64,000 nt of DNA, taken from positions 17,039,756-17,103,755 of the forward strand of contig NC_019880.2 in NCBI RefSeq assembly GCF_002234675.1, read 5' to 3'. The position numbers and the translations under genes are program-made. This DNA comes from Oryzias latipes. Taxonomy: Eukaryota; Chordata; Actinopteri; Beloniformes; Adrianichthyidae. Positions 12,596-26,410 of this stretch are shown here, in pieces; positions within the stretch are counted from its first letter, which is position 1; each line of letters starts with the position of its first letter. Under the pieces are notes generated by a model. That model had not been told where the DNA came from. It was given only the letters and a program-made list of their open reading frames with translations, and searched no databases.

Positions 12596-15500
12596 CATAC
12601 AATTGGAATGAGACCCACAGGTGTGGCTGGTGTGCAAATGTACTGCAACAAGTACAAACTCTCAGTTTACCTGCTGTCTAATTCTCCCCTCCCATCGCGA
12701 GATGGAGGAGATAAAATAAACTACTTGTGATGGCATGGGATACTTTTTAGAGCCAGCCAGAGAGCAATCAATCACTCGGATGAAACAGCTTTATGATCTT
12801 AATGAATTTCTCCCACGCCATATGCAAAATGTTCAGACATGGCCAGGAGCTGTTTTTGTCTGCAGACGACAATCAGGCACATGTCCTGAGTGAGCATCTC
12901 CGTAACAGTTGGCATTGTTTTCACACATATACTGTTTTTGTAGAAATATTGCATCACCTAAAACCAGCAGCTATCTCGCTCTGCTTTCTCCGCCGTTGGT
13001 CCTTGAGTTAGCTCAGTGCTAATGAATGAACGTTGGGAGCTGTGGCCAAGCTGCTCTGTATTTTTAGGGCTGTGTGTCTGTGGTCTGTGCGGCCAGCCCC
13101 AGCCAGAGGAGCCGTGGGGGGATATTTTTGGCCACAGGCTGAGCTGAGCAGGCCCACACAGAATCGCTGACAGACCTATGCAAGGAGGAAAAAGGGATGT
13201 TTTCCTATTGAGAGGAAACCAGGATGTGATTTTGAAGAGCTTTAGAGAAACCAAGAGAAAAGGCAGATGACTGTGTTTGGGGCAGAGATGAGGATGGAGA
13301 TGTTTTTCTTTATAACCCCTCCATCTCAAACCCATACATACTGTAGGATTTGCAGTTTAATCTAATAAGAAGCAGTTTATCCAATTAGATTGAGTTTATA
13401 GTGTTTGTTTTTGCATTTATAACTAAAAGCTGACGTGTGCCAGAATTATTTTAGATCAAATCAATGACTGTTTTAGTAATACTTTAGGTTTTAGATTATT
13501 TTCTCCTTTTGTTGCTACATTTGCCCTTATTAATGATGGTTCGGAGTACCATAATCTTATTTTTGCCACTTTCCAGATGCTATTTCAGTTGGCTGATTGG
13601 TGCAATTTGCATGCTCCATGTAATGTGGATATAGCTCTCATGCTATGAATCCCCCTATTAATATTTAATTGCCATCAAAGTGTGTTTTCAAAGTATTGGG
13701 TGACACTCCGGTCTCTAGATCCAGTCACGATAGAGCTGATTCCAGAGCGGGATGAGGAGCGCTGTGCGGTTCCAAAGAGACGACTTTTCGGTCATTTTAT
13801 CCCCCCCTCCTCGCGTGCTGGCACCTGTAGCGCCTCTCCAGCAACAGTAAATCACGTGACCATTTCCTCGAGAAGAAATCCTAATCCTCGTGCCAGATCC
13901 GTCCGGGCGCAAGCAGCTGCGTCGACCCAAGACAAGCTGAAACCCGAGGCGGCAACATTAAGAATTAAAACGCTAAAAAGTGGTCCCTGTGCTCGCCTTG
14001 TTTTGTCATCAGTGTTCCATTAGTGTCACTTTATTCCACGCCTCTCCTCCTTCTTCCCTTTGTGTGTTGAGTCAATATCGGGAAAGCCTGCCCGTTTCTG
14101 CCCAAATGGTTACAATATACCTCTTCACGCCTAAAGAGCTGACAAAGGTTGTTAGGCTGATTTGGGCTCCGGGCAGTTGAAGATTCCCAACAGATTAACC
14201 AAAGTCTATGAAGATATAAAGATTTCAAGTGTTAGGAACTTTGCCCAGAAAGTAAAAGTGGGACAGGAGTTGACTGAAGTCCAGTCATTTATTGTAGGCC
14301 TGGAAGTGTTTCAAAGTAAACTCTAACAGTCTTGTTTCTCAGCTCAGAGTCTCCGCAGAGCTGCATCTCACTTCCTGGACAGTGGCCTTGGTGTTTACAG
14401 GCCTGTCATGCAGCAGGAAGTTGCATGGATATAATATCTATGTGCGGCTCCAGCGAGCGGCCACTGTGGTGATGTTGAAACAGAAGCAGACCTGACACAC
14501 AGCTGCTGTTTATGATGTGGCCCGTCCACCTGGGCGAGCCGCAGCCACAAGGCAGCCAAACCTCCAATCCACAGATCTATAGTCCTGACCAGAGTTGTTT
14601 TGGGCGAACTCAAGTTGGGTCGAGCCCAGAAAGTAAAATCCCCAGTTCCTAAGATACTTTGGGACATTTCTTTACAGCTATGCATTGAATATTTTACAGA
14701 TTTTACTAACTTTTGGGTGATGCCAGCAGCTGATCAGCTCTATCTGTGATTTTCTACTGAAAAATTAGGTTTACTTTGTATCTGAGAAAGTAGAACTTAA
14801 GACGTTACCGAACGCTTTACCCAATTTTTATGTTTCATCAAAATGAAATAAGACCAGGGATGTAGAAGTTGTGAGGAAAAAAAACTACATAACAGGAAAT
14901 TTAATGCAACCCCTTTTTTGTTTTTAACTAATTAAGCTTGTTGCAGTTTGCTGTGTAGAACAGTCCAGAGCTTTGTTATCAAAATAAAATAAAACAGCAG
15001 TGGTTATCTTAAAGTTATCTCAAAGTAGACTGTGTCAGACTCTTCAAGCCTCAGTTAGTCTTTAAGATGTGAAGGTTTTACTTACAATATCAGAATTAAA
15101 ACAGGCCAAACAGTAATAACTTAAAAACCGGGCACCTAATCTTAGTAGCATTTTTTTTCTTAAAACATCATAAACTTGTGATCGACTCTAACTTAAGGAC
15201 AGATATTTGGACAAACAAAAAAATCAGCACTGTTTTCCACATTGGTCACATTGTTTCAGCCTACTTCCATCACAACAACTGTTAAGCACAGTGGTGGAAG
15301 GTTCATAATGAAGCAACAAAGCTACTCACTCTTGAAACATCACACCACATTTTATAAGTAGAACCTGAAAGTGTTTGTAAAAATGTAGTGTTTGTAGCTA
15401 CTCATGACGGGAAAAGTTTTAAACATGGAAGTTTGAAACTTACATATCTGTGCATTTACATAACTTTTCATTGGAAGCAGTCGCTCGAAAACAGTGTAAA

Positions 15501-18335
15501 ACAACATTGTTTAAAAGTCCTAAAGTTAAAGTCAAAACTCTTTTAGGTGCCGTATTTAATGTTTGTCAAAAAGTTTTCAGCAAGAAGATACTAAGATTTA
15601 AAGCTGACAGTAATATTGTGTGTTTATGTGTTTGTAGCTTTTCTTTCTAGAACCTACAATACATACCTGAGATCTTTGCACTAAAAAGCTAGTAAAACCA
15701 TAGCTGCTAAAGATTTTCCATTTTATTACTTTAAAAGAATTGTTATTGATATGCAAAATTTGTGTGTTAATGGAGTTTTTCTAGGGGTATTTCTTTGATT
15801 TTTTTGGGGGGGGCGAGATTATTCCTAAACCAAAGATTTACAAACTTCCATATAGGATTATTCAGTTAGACTGCCTTTTTATCAAAACAATCAAACAGAG
15901 AGAAAATGTCTGTCTGTCGCATTTGTCCATTTTGCCTCACTGAGAGCAAACAATTGTAGAACATTATTTAGGATTGGAGACATTTTTGGACCAAAAAACT
16001 GAACCTAAAATTCTTGAAGAAAAGTCCTAAAAGTGTTTCTAACCTAATGGTTTTTTATGCGTTGCATGTATGAGTGGAAGTGATGTACATCACAAACATA
16101 GAGGCATTAACAGAGCTCTGAGCTGCCCGACCTTCACGTCATCTCCCAACATCAATAAATACAGCAAAATAGCATTAGCAATAACTTCAATGATATGACT
16201 AGGCTCTAATATGATAGAATTAGTATCAGTGTTTTAAGGTTTGGCCATTTAGGTGAAATTCTAAGCCGGGCAGGGAGTAATTTGGACACAGGGAAAATTG
16301 ATTTTGACCATCAGCACTTTCTCATTTTCAAACAGCGCCTGTGGCTAAACGGGTTAGCCTGTTAAGCACATTACACAGGTAGCCTCTCCTTTCCTCCCCA
16401 GTGATTATATGTCCACCTTGAGAAATTGATATTTCTTGCAAATAAGAAAATTATCATATTCCTCAACTGCAAATAGAAATGACGTCCGGCTTTTATGGAG
16501 TTTTTGAACTCGGAAAAGGATGAGGCACATTTTTCTTTTTGAGGGTGGGGCATGCGTATCAAATATCCTAAGCTGTGTTGGCCATGGGGCGCTGTCAGGC
16601 CTCATCAATAAAAAAAAAATATGGTGAAAGAGTGTAAGTGGTGCAGGGAAGAAGGGATGGAGAGCCTCTGAGACAAGAGTACAGTTTTCTTGTGGCTTGA
16701 GCTGGAGTGTCATCACCAATTCGTATTGGTCCATTTATCATTGCTGCACAGAGAAAATGGAAAACCTTTTGTCTCATTCACTCTATCATTTTATAAAAAT
16801 TAAAGAAGAAGGTGCTTTCTCCCACTTAAAGCGAAGAAACTCAGCCGACAGAAGCATGTTCACTTTGAACCAAAGAGCGAGCATTAAGGGTGTGCGCCAT
16901 GATGAGTATTGAAGCTGTTCCAAATCCACTCACCGGGGCATTCCCCTTATGAAGTCTAAGAGACTGCTGCCGACAGCAGCTGGTCTAAGTGGAACCACAT
17001 GGAGGAACCTGATAGTGGAGTTTTGTGACCAAAGCAGTTAACCTGGGGAGCTTCATTCTGCTGAACGTTAGGATGGACCGTCAGCGTTGAAGCAGAGAGA
17101 TCGTGTGGCGTCCTTCTTCTGAACGTTCATACCTGATCACACACTCATACCACCTCGATCCATCCCTACGCCCTCCCACGGCTCTCTGCGGCCACAGTGC
17201 CCTCAAGAGTGGCCAACCGATCAGCAGCGTTTACCGGAGGGCTGGACGGCAAATGAACAACACCAAACACACTAATGGGGGGAAGACAAAGCCACAGACC
17301 ACAGACATCCAGTAAACAGCAGACCATAATCCACAAGATGTGTGCTCTCTGCTCCATTTGACCGTGCAGGTACACCAAACACAGTTGTGACTTCCTGAAG
17401 TCTTTTGTGTCTTTTGTGGCTTAGGTTAACTTGAGTAACTCCTGCCTCAACATTGCATAGACAGGAAGTTCTGCTGCTGCAAGATAACACTGGTGCTTCT
17501 GCTGCTCCTCCATAGATGTTTGCAGGTCCGTTTTTGGGGAGAAAAGTTCTCTGTGTGTTTGTGACGTGCCCTGCAGCCATGTGTTTCCAGTTACGGCCCG
17601 CACTGAGCAGGGGTTAAGTGAAACTACCTGCTCTTCTGTGTCTGGCGATTATTTGTTTTGTCCGTGGCACTGCCAGATCATAAAACACTTGCGTCCACTT
17701 TCCTTTTGCTCTCCCCCCCCTCCAGTCCCTGGGGTTCATTACTGTTACGCCTGGATGTGTGGCTGTACAAGCCTGCCTTTTTAAGGTCATACCGCGACAG
17801 CTCACTGAGGCTTTCACTGCTGACACAAGCCAATATTTCACAAGCAAACTATTATACACTTCAATCTTGATCCAGAAGGATTCCTGCCGCCCCTGGTTTT
17901 CACAGCCTTGATGATCTAGAGTCTGGAATTGATACAACAAATAATGAAAAATTAGGTTTCTGAAGACAAATGGGATGAGACATGAAAGAGGACTTGAGTG
18001 CTGGCTCTGGTTTCCTGTCTGAATGGCTGTTAATTAATGGAGCAGACGGAGGCCATAATTCCTTGCTGGACTGAAACTGCCACAACACTGGGCAAGACAG
18101 CCAGCTATACAATGGCTAGCAGTACCAGCAGTCTTTTTCAGTTAAAATCCGCACATTCAGTCCTCTCATCCAATTTATAAAAAGATTGAGTTGCAATCAG
18201 CCAAGATCAATGTTCAATGTTGTAAATCTGAATCAGATGTGTCTTTCATTGCACCATTTCCTCCATGAAAACATGTTAATAGCTTAAGACACTGAAACTG
18301 ACCCTTCAGTCTTTCATCTGAGCACAGGAGTCACT
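12596..18335. other. Intergenic, no gene seen
   Basis: No coding exon could be supported. A GC-rich patch at about 13730-13960 contains several CpGs and a CACGTG-like site (ATCACGTGACC near 13852). It could be a regulatory element, but nothing shows transcription. The rest is AT-rich and contains no frame with recognisable protein similarity. Confidence 0.45.
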
Positions 18336-19995
18336 TTAAGTCCCACTCCAACCTTCTTTTGATGCAGGGAAGCCTTCCCAGTGGTCTTTTGATTATGATT
18401 ATGACATTTTTGGCCAAAAACATCATTTTTGTTTTCTAGGACATAGTTTCTGCAGAACAGCAGTAGATCTTTACAAATTCAACACTTAGTTGTGGGCGGG
18501 ACTGTTGGCACGCGCTCTCCCACTAGGTTACAGCCCTTCACAACCGTAAGCTGACATAACAGGTACAACAAAAATGGTGAGCAATTTGGGGATATCCAGC
18601 TGTGAAGTTATGAGCCAGATCTCAGCTCAGACAAGGAAAACAAAAGCCGCAGTTACATGCACAAAATATCTTGATCTGATCAATGGTTGGATTAAAATTC
18701 AACCGTGTACGTGGGCCCAGAAAAACCGATTAGAACGAACGTTCACATGGTCAAACTTTAGGTCGGAATAAATCATTTGGGCATGCTCAGTAGTGTTGAA
18801 AATACCGGAAGAGGAAATGAGCCCCACTGTAAACAAAGCGAGCTGCATTTATGCAGCAGCTCGGTAATATACGAGAAGATCTACATTTTAATTTTAATCC
18901 GTGTGGTCAGTGCTTTTTTGTGTGGAAGAACGGAGCTGGAAGAAGCCAGGGTTAGGTGAAGGCTAAGACACGCTAACAACATTAGCCTTGTTTGATAAAC
19001 ACAAAATCCATGCGGGAAATGCTGCAATCTGCATCCTGGCTGCATGTAAATACGTGGGAATAACATCCCACTGAGGACTGAGCGGCATTTCTGCTTTGAA
19101 AAGCTCACACACACACCCAAAGCCGGTGTGTGTAAGCTGGCGGCCCGAGCTTTGCTTGGACGCACAGTTATCCTGAGTCCGGCAGCCGCTAACCCAGAGC
19201 GGCGGGTCGGAAGCCTCCCCCCGGTGCGTACACGTAACAAAGCACCACCGCCCTGTCCGCAAACACAAAGCTATAAGTCCGGCTGCTCTGCTCACAGATA
19301 CGGTTCACTCGCACGGAACAGCCTGTCGGTCTCATGTGCGCTCCAAAGCCTTCTCTGAAGCACTGCACCGTCTATGCGTGACGTAAACCAGAGCAGTAGC
19401 GGCACATGATTGGAATGAACTGTTTACATGCACAACAATCGGATCAAGAATCGGCATAACCCACCTATCTCGATCGGAAAGAAATTTTGATCCGAACGAG
19501 TCTGATAGGGGCAGAGTATTCCGAACGGCGTGTTTACATGACGCATTTTTCTTCCGATCAGGCGTTCTTTCCAATTACTTTTGTCCATGTAAACGCAGCT
19601 AAAGACGTACATGGATCTATTTGACTGCAAGTGGATGCATAAGAGTGGAGCGGAGCAGGGAGCTAGTGGCTTTCCGTAACTTGTACGCCACACTTACAAG
19701 CTCTTTTGATCTGCATTTTTTCATCTGGTCCTGATTCACAATGATTTGAACAAAGAAATACTCAGAAATGCAATTTTAAGCTCAACTTTCTTTATATAAG
19801 TCCTCTATCAAAAAAAAAAGAAATGCTACAAGAATATGTTAAAGACCTACTCCAATGAAAATCACGTCTTTGGTGTTTTCAACGTGTTTTTGTAGCATTT
19901 TTCTCACAAGTGAGGACATATATTTGAAGCCAGGATAAAATCACGCACAGGACTTAAAATACTGAAACTCAATTTTCATCGGAGTGGGTATTTAA
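18336..19995 (+). mobile_element. TTAA-flanked non-autonomous DNA element, copy 2 (interrupted)
   Basis: Starts TTAAGTCCCACTCC and ends GGAGTGGGTATTTAA. It shares internal blocks with copy 1: GGACATAGTTTCTGCAGA, GGCGGGACT, CAACAAAAATGGTGAGCAA and GCTCAGACAAGGAAAACAAA. It is interrupted at 18645-19600 by a different element. The final segment 19839-19995 appears to be a separate short derivative of the same family nested at a TTAA in the opposite orientation. Confidence 0.7.
18645..19600. mobile_element. Nested Harbinger-like element, 956 bp
   Basis: Its ends are AGCCGCAGTTACATGCACAA and TTGTCCATGTAAACGCAGCT, imperfect inverted repeats. The flanks repeat AAA (18642-18644 and 19601-19603), and removing the insert restores the AACAAAGACGTACATG junction seen in the sister copy at 24365. 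A 3-bp duplication fits PIF/Harbinger, though A-runs make it weak. No transposase frame is evident; the interior holds a CpG-rich block at about 19130-19330. Confidence 0.65.
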
Positions 19996-22900
19996 TCTCT
20001 GACAGGCTTATCAAAGACAGCTTGGAAAAAAAGTAGACCAAATTAATGTTCATTCATTTCTCATGAAAGATCATTGTCGCCTCCTGTAGACTCTGTTTAA
20101 AGTAAATGAATGAAATAAGATACAAGGAAATTGAAATGATTAGTTTTGGAACAGGAACGTCTGGGCCAAAAAAGTGATTGCATTCAACTATAAACGAGAG
20201 CTTAGTCAGGCAGAATGTAGCAGGGTAAGACTAAAATTACATGAAATACAGTCAGCTTTCAAACACGGATGAATTTCAGAGCAAAAGTCAGAACTGAGAG
20301 TAATCTGGTTCCGATCACTGATTTAAAATCCTTATAACAAGTGTAATTTCTTCTAAAAGTCATTGTTAACATCTTTTTGACTCTGAGGCGTATTTCCACA
20401 GAGACAAGATTTTTTTTTAAATGTCATTTTTTTACTTTGATGTTACAATCCATTACAGTCAAACATTTCTGATCAAAATCACAGAATGAAGGCTGTTGCG
20501 GCCACCATAGCCCTTGTGGGAGGAGGTAGGGTTCCAACTTGCATTGGTAAAAGTAGTCATTTACTTCCTCTTTATCAAAAAAAAAAAATTTATTTGAACA
20601 ACAGAAGTTATGAGAATCTGAGGTTTCAAAATACTTTTTCTTCTCATTTTCACCGTCAAAAACTAAGAGCTGAACCTAAAACTACAGGTGAACAAAGGCT
20701 GCAAGGGAGGAGTCATAAACAAACAAATCCATTCTCATCTTTAAAAAATAAAAAAGCGAAATATCTATTTCAATGTATATTACGGTCTGAATATTGTAAA
20801 TTGGACACAAATACAAATTAGTCAGAATCAACAAAGGCACAAAACTAAAGATAAAATATTGACTGAAAATACATGCCTCTTGCTGAATTTGTGTCAAATG
20901 TTAAATAACTTTTCATAAAAAAAACTCGAGATGAAAACCTGCTTTGCTTTCTCAAGTGAAACGAAAAGGTAATATAATCAAGAATTTCTGGCTAGAAAAC
21001 CTTCAGTTTGCTGCAGATGAGATATAAATCCTTGTTTTTTAGCACACTTCCTCCTCTGTGTTGTCCTCAGCTTTTGGGCTTGGGTGTAAAAGAGACCACA
21101 TTCCCAGTGGGGACAGTTAAGTCCCTTACCAAGGGAAGTAATCAGGCCCAAACCTCCAAATGATCAGTGTCGTCCTCTTCCCTCCTCATCCGACCGGAGC
21201 CTGGGAGTGGTGGTTGGTTTGTCCCATCCTCACCACACAGTCTGGGCTGGGGTTCTCCACCAAGCATCCACACTCCAGACCTGGAGCTCTTATACTGTGA
21301 CAGCATGGGGACTCCAAAGGCTTGCTTTTCTGCTTCAAGGGACATTTTAAGTATTTGTGAGAACTTCTCAGCCTCACCCAGAAAATAAAAGACCACAGTG
21401 TTAACATTAGCCATAACTCAAAGGAGCAAATATCCAAAAATCTGCTTTCTAAGGAAAAATACAGTAACCATTATGGCTCACTTTAGTGTATTTGCATAAG
21501 CTGTGTTTCATTCTTCGAGTATGACACAAAACATGCACAAGTATAAAAATAATAAATTAAACATTATTAATGTACTTTCTGTTGCAACCTGTATTTGCAT
21601 GAACACATATGGACCTAATTTAGACAAAGAAGAAACATTAGAAAAACATCATAAATGGTTTGTAGAATCACCACAATGACAAAAATGTCTCATTTTCCTG
21701 GAATCTACTTCCAGTACTTTCTGTGTAATATGCCTCATTTAGGGCACATTTTCACTTTCAGGTTCCTGCTAATTGGATGTCTGCTTTGTTGGTTGTAGAA
21801 GCTCATCAGCTCTGATCAGTACTGTGGACCAAACCAATGGACCAAATCCTGATCCGCTTAGGAACATGGGTTTTTGTGAACTTGCAAATGAACTCTGGTG
21901 CAGTTTACCTAAGTGAGAATGTAAACAACTAAACAGCGGAAGTAAACCAAAAAACACAAATATGAAGAAATCCAGACCATGCAAAAGTTTAAAAACTTTT
22001 ATCAGGCCCGTTTGGGCTAAATAGCTGTTGCATTTTCCTTTGGACGCTTTGGACTGTTCAAGTCTTAGAATCAGCATCTTAGAATGCGATGGGTTATGGA
22101 AAAACAGCACAAAATAAAGGCTCGAATTTTTCAAAATAAAATGTCAGGATTACAAATCCAAAAGTTATTTTACTAAAAAAAATTGTCACTCCACATTCTT
22201 TCTATAAGACTAGGGAACGTTTTTTTTTCTTTTATAGCACAGTTGGAGGTAACAGCCATCTGTCTTATATCTTCTTCTCAAACATTTAAGTGATCAACAT
22301 GAATCAGCTGATTCTGATGTGGAGAAAAGCGGTTTTGCAATACAAATTACAAACGCAAAATGTTGCATAATGACACAAATCTGCTTTTCTCTACCGTGGA
22401 ATCAGTTGAAGAATTAAGGTAATTGAAAGAATGTAAATAATGCAGCTAAAGCTCTGGTGTTTAAGGGTTAACCCATGTTAAACACAGATGCCTATCTTTG
22501 GCTTCTTAATATTTGTGTTAGCTTGTGAGATTTGAGAGACCAGATTATGTTTAACCAGTCTAAGAAATTCTAAGAAACCAGCCGTTTCTTTAAATATAAG
22601 TTTTTGATTTTCCAAAAGAACTTTTTGTGTGTATGTAAAGATTTAATTCAAAGTTTTCCTGATATATTAATCTTCTACAAATAAGCCAATATTAAGAGCC
22701 TTTTTTTCACTTGCATAACGTTTTTCAAACATAACACGTGTGTAGTTTAATCTGAAAACTGTGTCCACCAAACTCATCCTTTTTTTAAATCTGCTTAGAA
22801 AAACTTTTGCAGATAAACTCCTGATTCCCAATGAGAACTTTCCACATCCCATCATGGTTCTGTTTCCCCTCCTGGCGTTGTACATGAGCCCCTGTTGGGT

Positions 22901-24080
22901 CAGCGCCACATGCTGCCCGGCTTCTTTATGCATCGTATCGCCACTACAAAGCGCAGAGTGCAGATTTAAAGCATTGTGCATTAAAAGTGATAAAATAGGG
23001 GCATAGTCAAAAGCCATGTTGGGTGAGGCTGTGGATGTCATGGCTGACTGCCAAGCTAGAAGCTTCAGGCCCTTTTCAGTTTTAGCTGTGCACAAATTAT
23101 TACATGTAATGGTGGCCAAACCCAAACCACCATGACCAAGAGGGGAAGTGACATCATTCTCCATGGCTTGGCAAAGAAGAATGATTATACTGATGGCATT
23201 ATAATAGCAATGGCGTCGGTCTGAGGGATCACTCCTCCAAGAGTTTGTTAACCACTGGGGAAAGAAATGGCGGAATCATAAATAATAAAGAAAAGAGTCT
23301 GCATCGTTTATCAGGTAAAGCTTTGTTTAACCTCCTTTATGACTTTGTTTTATGAAACCTACTTTTTTAAACTTCCGGTTTCATGTCTGTACATGGTTTA
23401 GATTCTTCTTTCCAACCAAATCTCAATTCTGGACAAATTTAGCCAAATGGCCTAATTTCACACCCTCATCCATCAGCGGCTCTGCTCAGGCTGCTATTCT
23501 TCTCAAACAAATAGTACTCCAGAATCATCCCAAATGTGTGTTTATAAACAAGACTAAATATTATTGTGATGTCTGAGCTGAATTCGATAGATTCCTCCTC
23601 TGTCAGCTGTGCATCTGCTGCAATCTGATCCGAAATTACATTCAACAGCAACTGGAGACGAGCACGGCTCATTCTGTCTGTGCTGAAATGCTCTTGCCCC
23701 CTCTCTAACTTCATCACAGGGGCTCGACGGAGCTTGTGAGGGGCCATGGGAGTCTGAAAACACTTTGGTCCATTACTCAGAGAGAGACACTAACCTGGAG
23801 TAAGAGTGTCTTGGCTATCTCCATCAGTGTCCCATGTCTGCCTAGAAGCGTTCCCTGCGAGGCTTTTGGCTTTAATGGACTCTGCTAAACTCATTCTCTG
23901 TGTATTACCTTTAAGATTGGCCCATATCTGGTTTCTTTACAGTCTGTTTACACAGCTTAAGAATTTTCTGCCTATGTACTTGATTTTCTTGTCATTTTTT
24001 TCCTGCCAATACATTTTTTTTACTCTTTTTATTTCTGTCTTTCTTTCCAACTCCAGTCTTTGACCTATTTTAAAATTGAT
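19996..24080. other. Intergenic, no gene seen
   Basis: No exon supported. A 165-codon minus-strand frame (22667-23164) and a 90-codon minus-strand frame (21142-21414) are the longest, but neither has a recognisable domain. The block at about 22800-23060 is of less biased composition than its surroundings and could be a conserved non-coding element. Confidence 0.45.
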
Positions 24081-24623
24081 GGTCTTGTTATTATTGTTAT
24101 CCTGTTTTTAGCCAAAAAAAAATCTGTCTAGGACATAGTATCTGCAGAGCAGTTGTAGTTTATCAGAAATTTGCCTCTGAGTTGTGGGCGGGACTATTCC
24201 AAGTAAACCCAGCCCCTACATCCTTTCAGATGTTTCCACGTCTCTCACTAGCTTACAGCCCCCCATAACCCCAACCTAACATTTTCGGTGTAGTAGAAAT
24301 GGCGAGCAATATCAGAGCTATCCAGCCGTACAGTTTTGAGCCAGATGCCAGCTCAGACGAGGAAAACAAAGACGTACATGAATCTTGTTGTTGCATCAGA
24401 ATGGAGCACAGCAAGGGAGCTTGTGGCCCGCCCAGAGTATTTCTTAGCCCGCTCTTTTCAAACAGGATTTTTTTCATCTGCTTCTGATTTACAATTATTT
24501 GAATGAAGAAATATTTAGAGATGCAATTTTAAGCTTAGTTTTCTTTATGTGTGTTCTCTATCATTAGAAAAATGCCACAAAAACATTGTAAAAAACAAAT
24601 ATTTCATTCGAATGGGTCTTTAA
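24081..24623 (+). mobile_element. TTAA-type element, copy 3, best-preserved coding relic
   Basis: The left end is degraded; the right end is AATGGGTCTTTAA. From 24299 a 62-codon frame begins MASNIRAIQPYSFEPD and continues SSDEENKDVHES. The IQPYxFEP plus acidic run resembles the N-terminus of P2X7-like domain proteins carried by some fish transposons (remembered similarity, not searched). The relic probably came from the autonomous parent's gene. Confidence 0.65.
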
Positions 24624-25192
24624 GGCAAAAACTAGAGCTAAATTTACAGTTATTTTCTTCAGCACTCTTTTTGTTCTTCTCTGGAGTTTAGATGAAATCC
24701 TACAAATGAGGAAACACTTTATGCTTTCACATATGTAACCCTGCAACCCCACAGACTGTCTGGCTGAGAAAGTCCATTGACTATGAAACATCTGTCGTTG
24801 CTTTCTCGCTTCTATTCAGCCCTCACACATCTGAGTTTGGTTATAATGACTGCAAGACGCTCAAAGCTCTATTACAATACCACCCAGGTCATTTTTATAA
24901 TAATCTGGTGTGAAGTCTTTCTGAAAGCTGCAGTTGTTTTTGTCATCAATGCTTTACAGTTGTGACTATTTGGGATTTGCTTTAGCATCCAGGTATGATT
25001 TATGAACTTTTGTGTGTTTCATTTGTTTGGAGGTTTTTGAGTTTAGCTTACAAGTGTCAATATGGGATGCAGCAATAAAAAGGTTCTTTTTCCTTTTAAA
25101 TGACAGATTTCATTACCTTTTTGTCAGAAATTCCCATAGTGCTTTGTTGCACCCCACATGTTAGTTATAAATGGGTTTTGCTAAGAGTTGTG
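24624..25192. other. Intergenic, no gene seen
   Basis: AT-rich spacer. No supported exon, RNA gene or further repeat. Confidence 0.4.
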
Positions 25193-25403
25193 TAACCTTT
25201 GTGCTATCCTAGGCACTTTAACATTGGGAGTTGGGTCATCTAGACCCACTAGACAGTGCGCTGAACCTTTTTTCTTCAATGATTTGTGATCTTCACTGGT
25301 GTCCATGGATTACATGAAATCTTTTCACCTTTATCCACCTTTGTCATGGTAGGGATAACACGTCTATGTAAGGGTGGGGTCATCTAAGATAGCACAAGGG
25401 TTA
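25193..25403. mobile_element. Palindromic miniature element, copy 1
   Basis: Begins TAACCTTTGTGCTATCCTAG and ends GATAGCACAAGGGTTA, so the termini are inverted repeats. It aligns end to end with 40234-40430. Shared internal words are GGGTCATCTAGACCCACTAG and GGATAACACGTC. No coding capacity. Confidence 0.7.
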
Positions 25404-25629
25404 AAGGTCAGGGCTCAAAACCAAGACTTTGCAAAGATCCATCAAGGGTTCATCTGGCCTTTAAATAAAAATCAACTAAAATGTGACAGAATTCAGAGAT
25501 CCACATTCAGATTTGAGGATAAATTGAATTACACTCAACGTTTTCCATTCTCCAGGGTCATCTTTACTCCAATGACTGACTGCATCTCTACAAAACTCAC
25601 CAAGGTCTGCAAAATCACTGACTATATAT

Positions 25630-25850
25630 GAGAGCTGGAGTGAGTGATGTCACACAGAGAAAATGATTTACTTCCAGTTCCAGCAAAACTAAGTGAATTT
25701 AGTCGCCATTTTGTTGTGCTACAGACATCGCCATGTTGGAACCACAAATCATCAGTAAGCAGTGTTTGGTCCAAGTGAGCATGAGTCAACAATTGTATGG
25801 CAACAGAAGTGAGCTTATTGGAAGGGCTCACCCCTACCACTTGTAAGGAG
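25630..25850 (+). repeat. Dispersed repeat with 'gtgatgtcac' motif, copy 1
   Basis: Aligns in the same orientation with the end of the window (63796-64000). Shared landmarks are GAGTGAGxGTGATGTCAC, the CACTTCCAG region, a GTTGCCAT-like block, ACAGACATC, CAGTAAG and ATGGCAAC. Unnamed interspersed repeat. Confidence 0.55.
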
Positions 25851-26149
25851 CCTTAAGAGAATCTGTCAATCAGACGTTTCAAACGTTCAACATGAGACCA
25901 CGTACTATTATTGAGACATCTGATTGTCCAGTTTATAACTTGAATAAGTTGCACTACAGAAACAATATTAAAAAAAATTAGGATTAACAAGAACATGTAA
26001 AAAAAAAGACCTACCAGAGCAAGAAAGTAGATATTCTGGTAACAATGAAGCTCAAAAGCGGAACATAGTAGTGTTTTAAACATTGATGTAAAATCCAGAC
26101 TTCCCTTCACAAATGGCTTTAGAACCAACAATAAGACCATCGTTTTTAT

Positions 26150-26410
26150 TCGTCAAGCAGTTGGGCAGTCGACCTCTGATTGGAAGACTGCGAGTTTGAT
26201 TCCCACCTTCCATGTGTTGAAGTGTCCTTGGGCAAGACAATGAACTCCACCTTGCCTCTGGTGGTTATAGGTTGACAATAGTGTTCAGTAGCAGAACTGC
26301 CATCAGTGTGTGAGAGTGTGTGAATGGGTGAATGGGACTGTGACTTTAAATTGCTTTGGGCCTTCAAGAAAGGTAGAAAAGCACTAGACAAGTATACGCA
26401 ATTTACCATT
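26150..26410 (+). mobile_element. tRNA-derived SINE-like repeat, copy 1
   Basis: The 5' part carries a tRNA-like B box, GAGTTTGATTCCCACC, a close variant of the GGTTCGATTCCCGCC in the copy at 50748. The body has GTGTCCTTGGGCAAGACA, CACCTTGCCTCTGGTGG, a (TG)-rich stretch, TGAATGGGTGAATGGGACTG, CTTTGGGCC and ends TATACGCAATTTACCATT. Full length but diverged. Confidence 0.7.

Noticed and set aside
21142-21414. 90-codon minus-strand frame with an acidic end
   Set aside because: Not recognised, and overlapping frames on both strands are equally open.
22667-23164. 165-codon minus-strand frame
   Set aside because: No recognisable domain, no splice or promoter context, and the plus strand is also partly open. 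Chance frame or conserved non-coding DNA is more likely.
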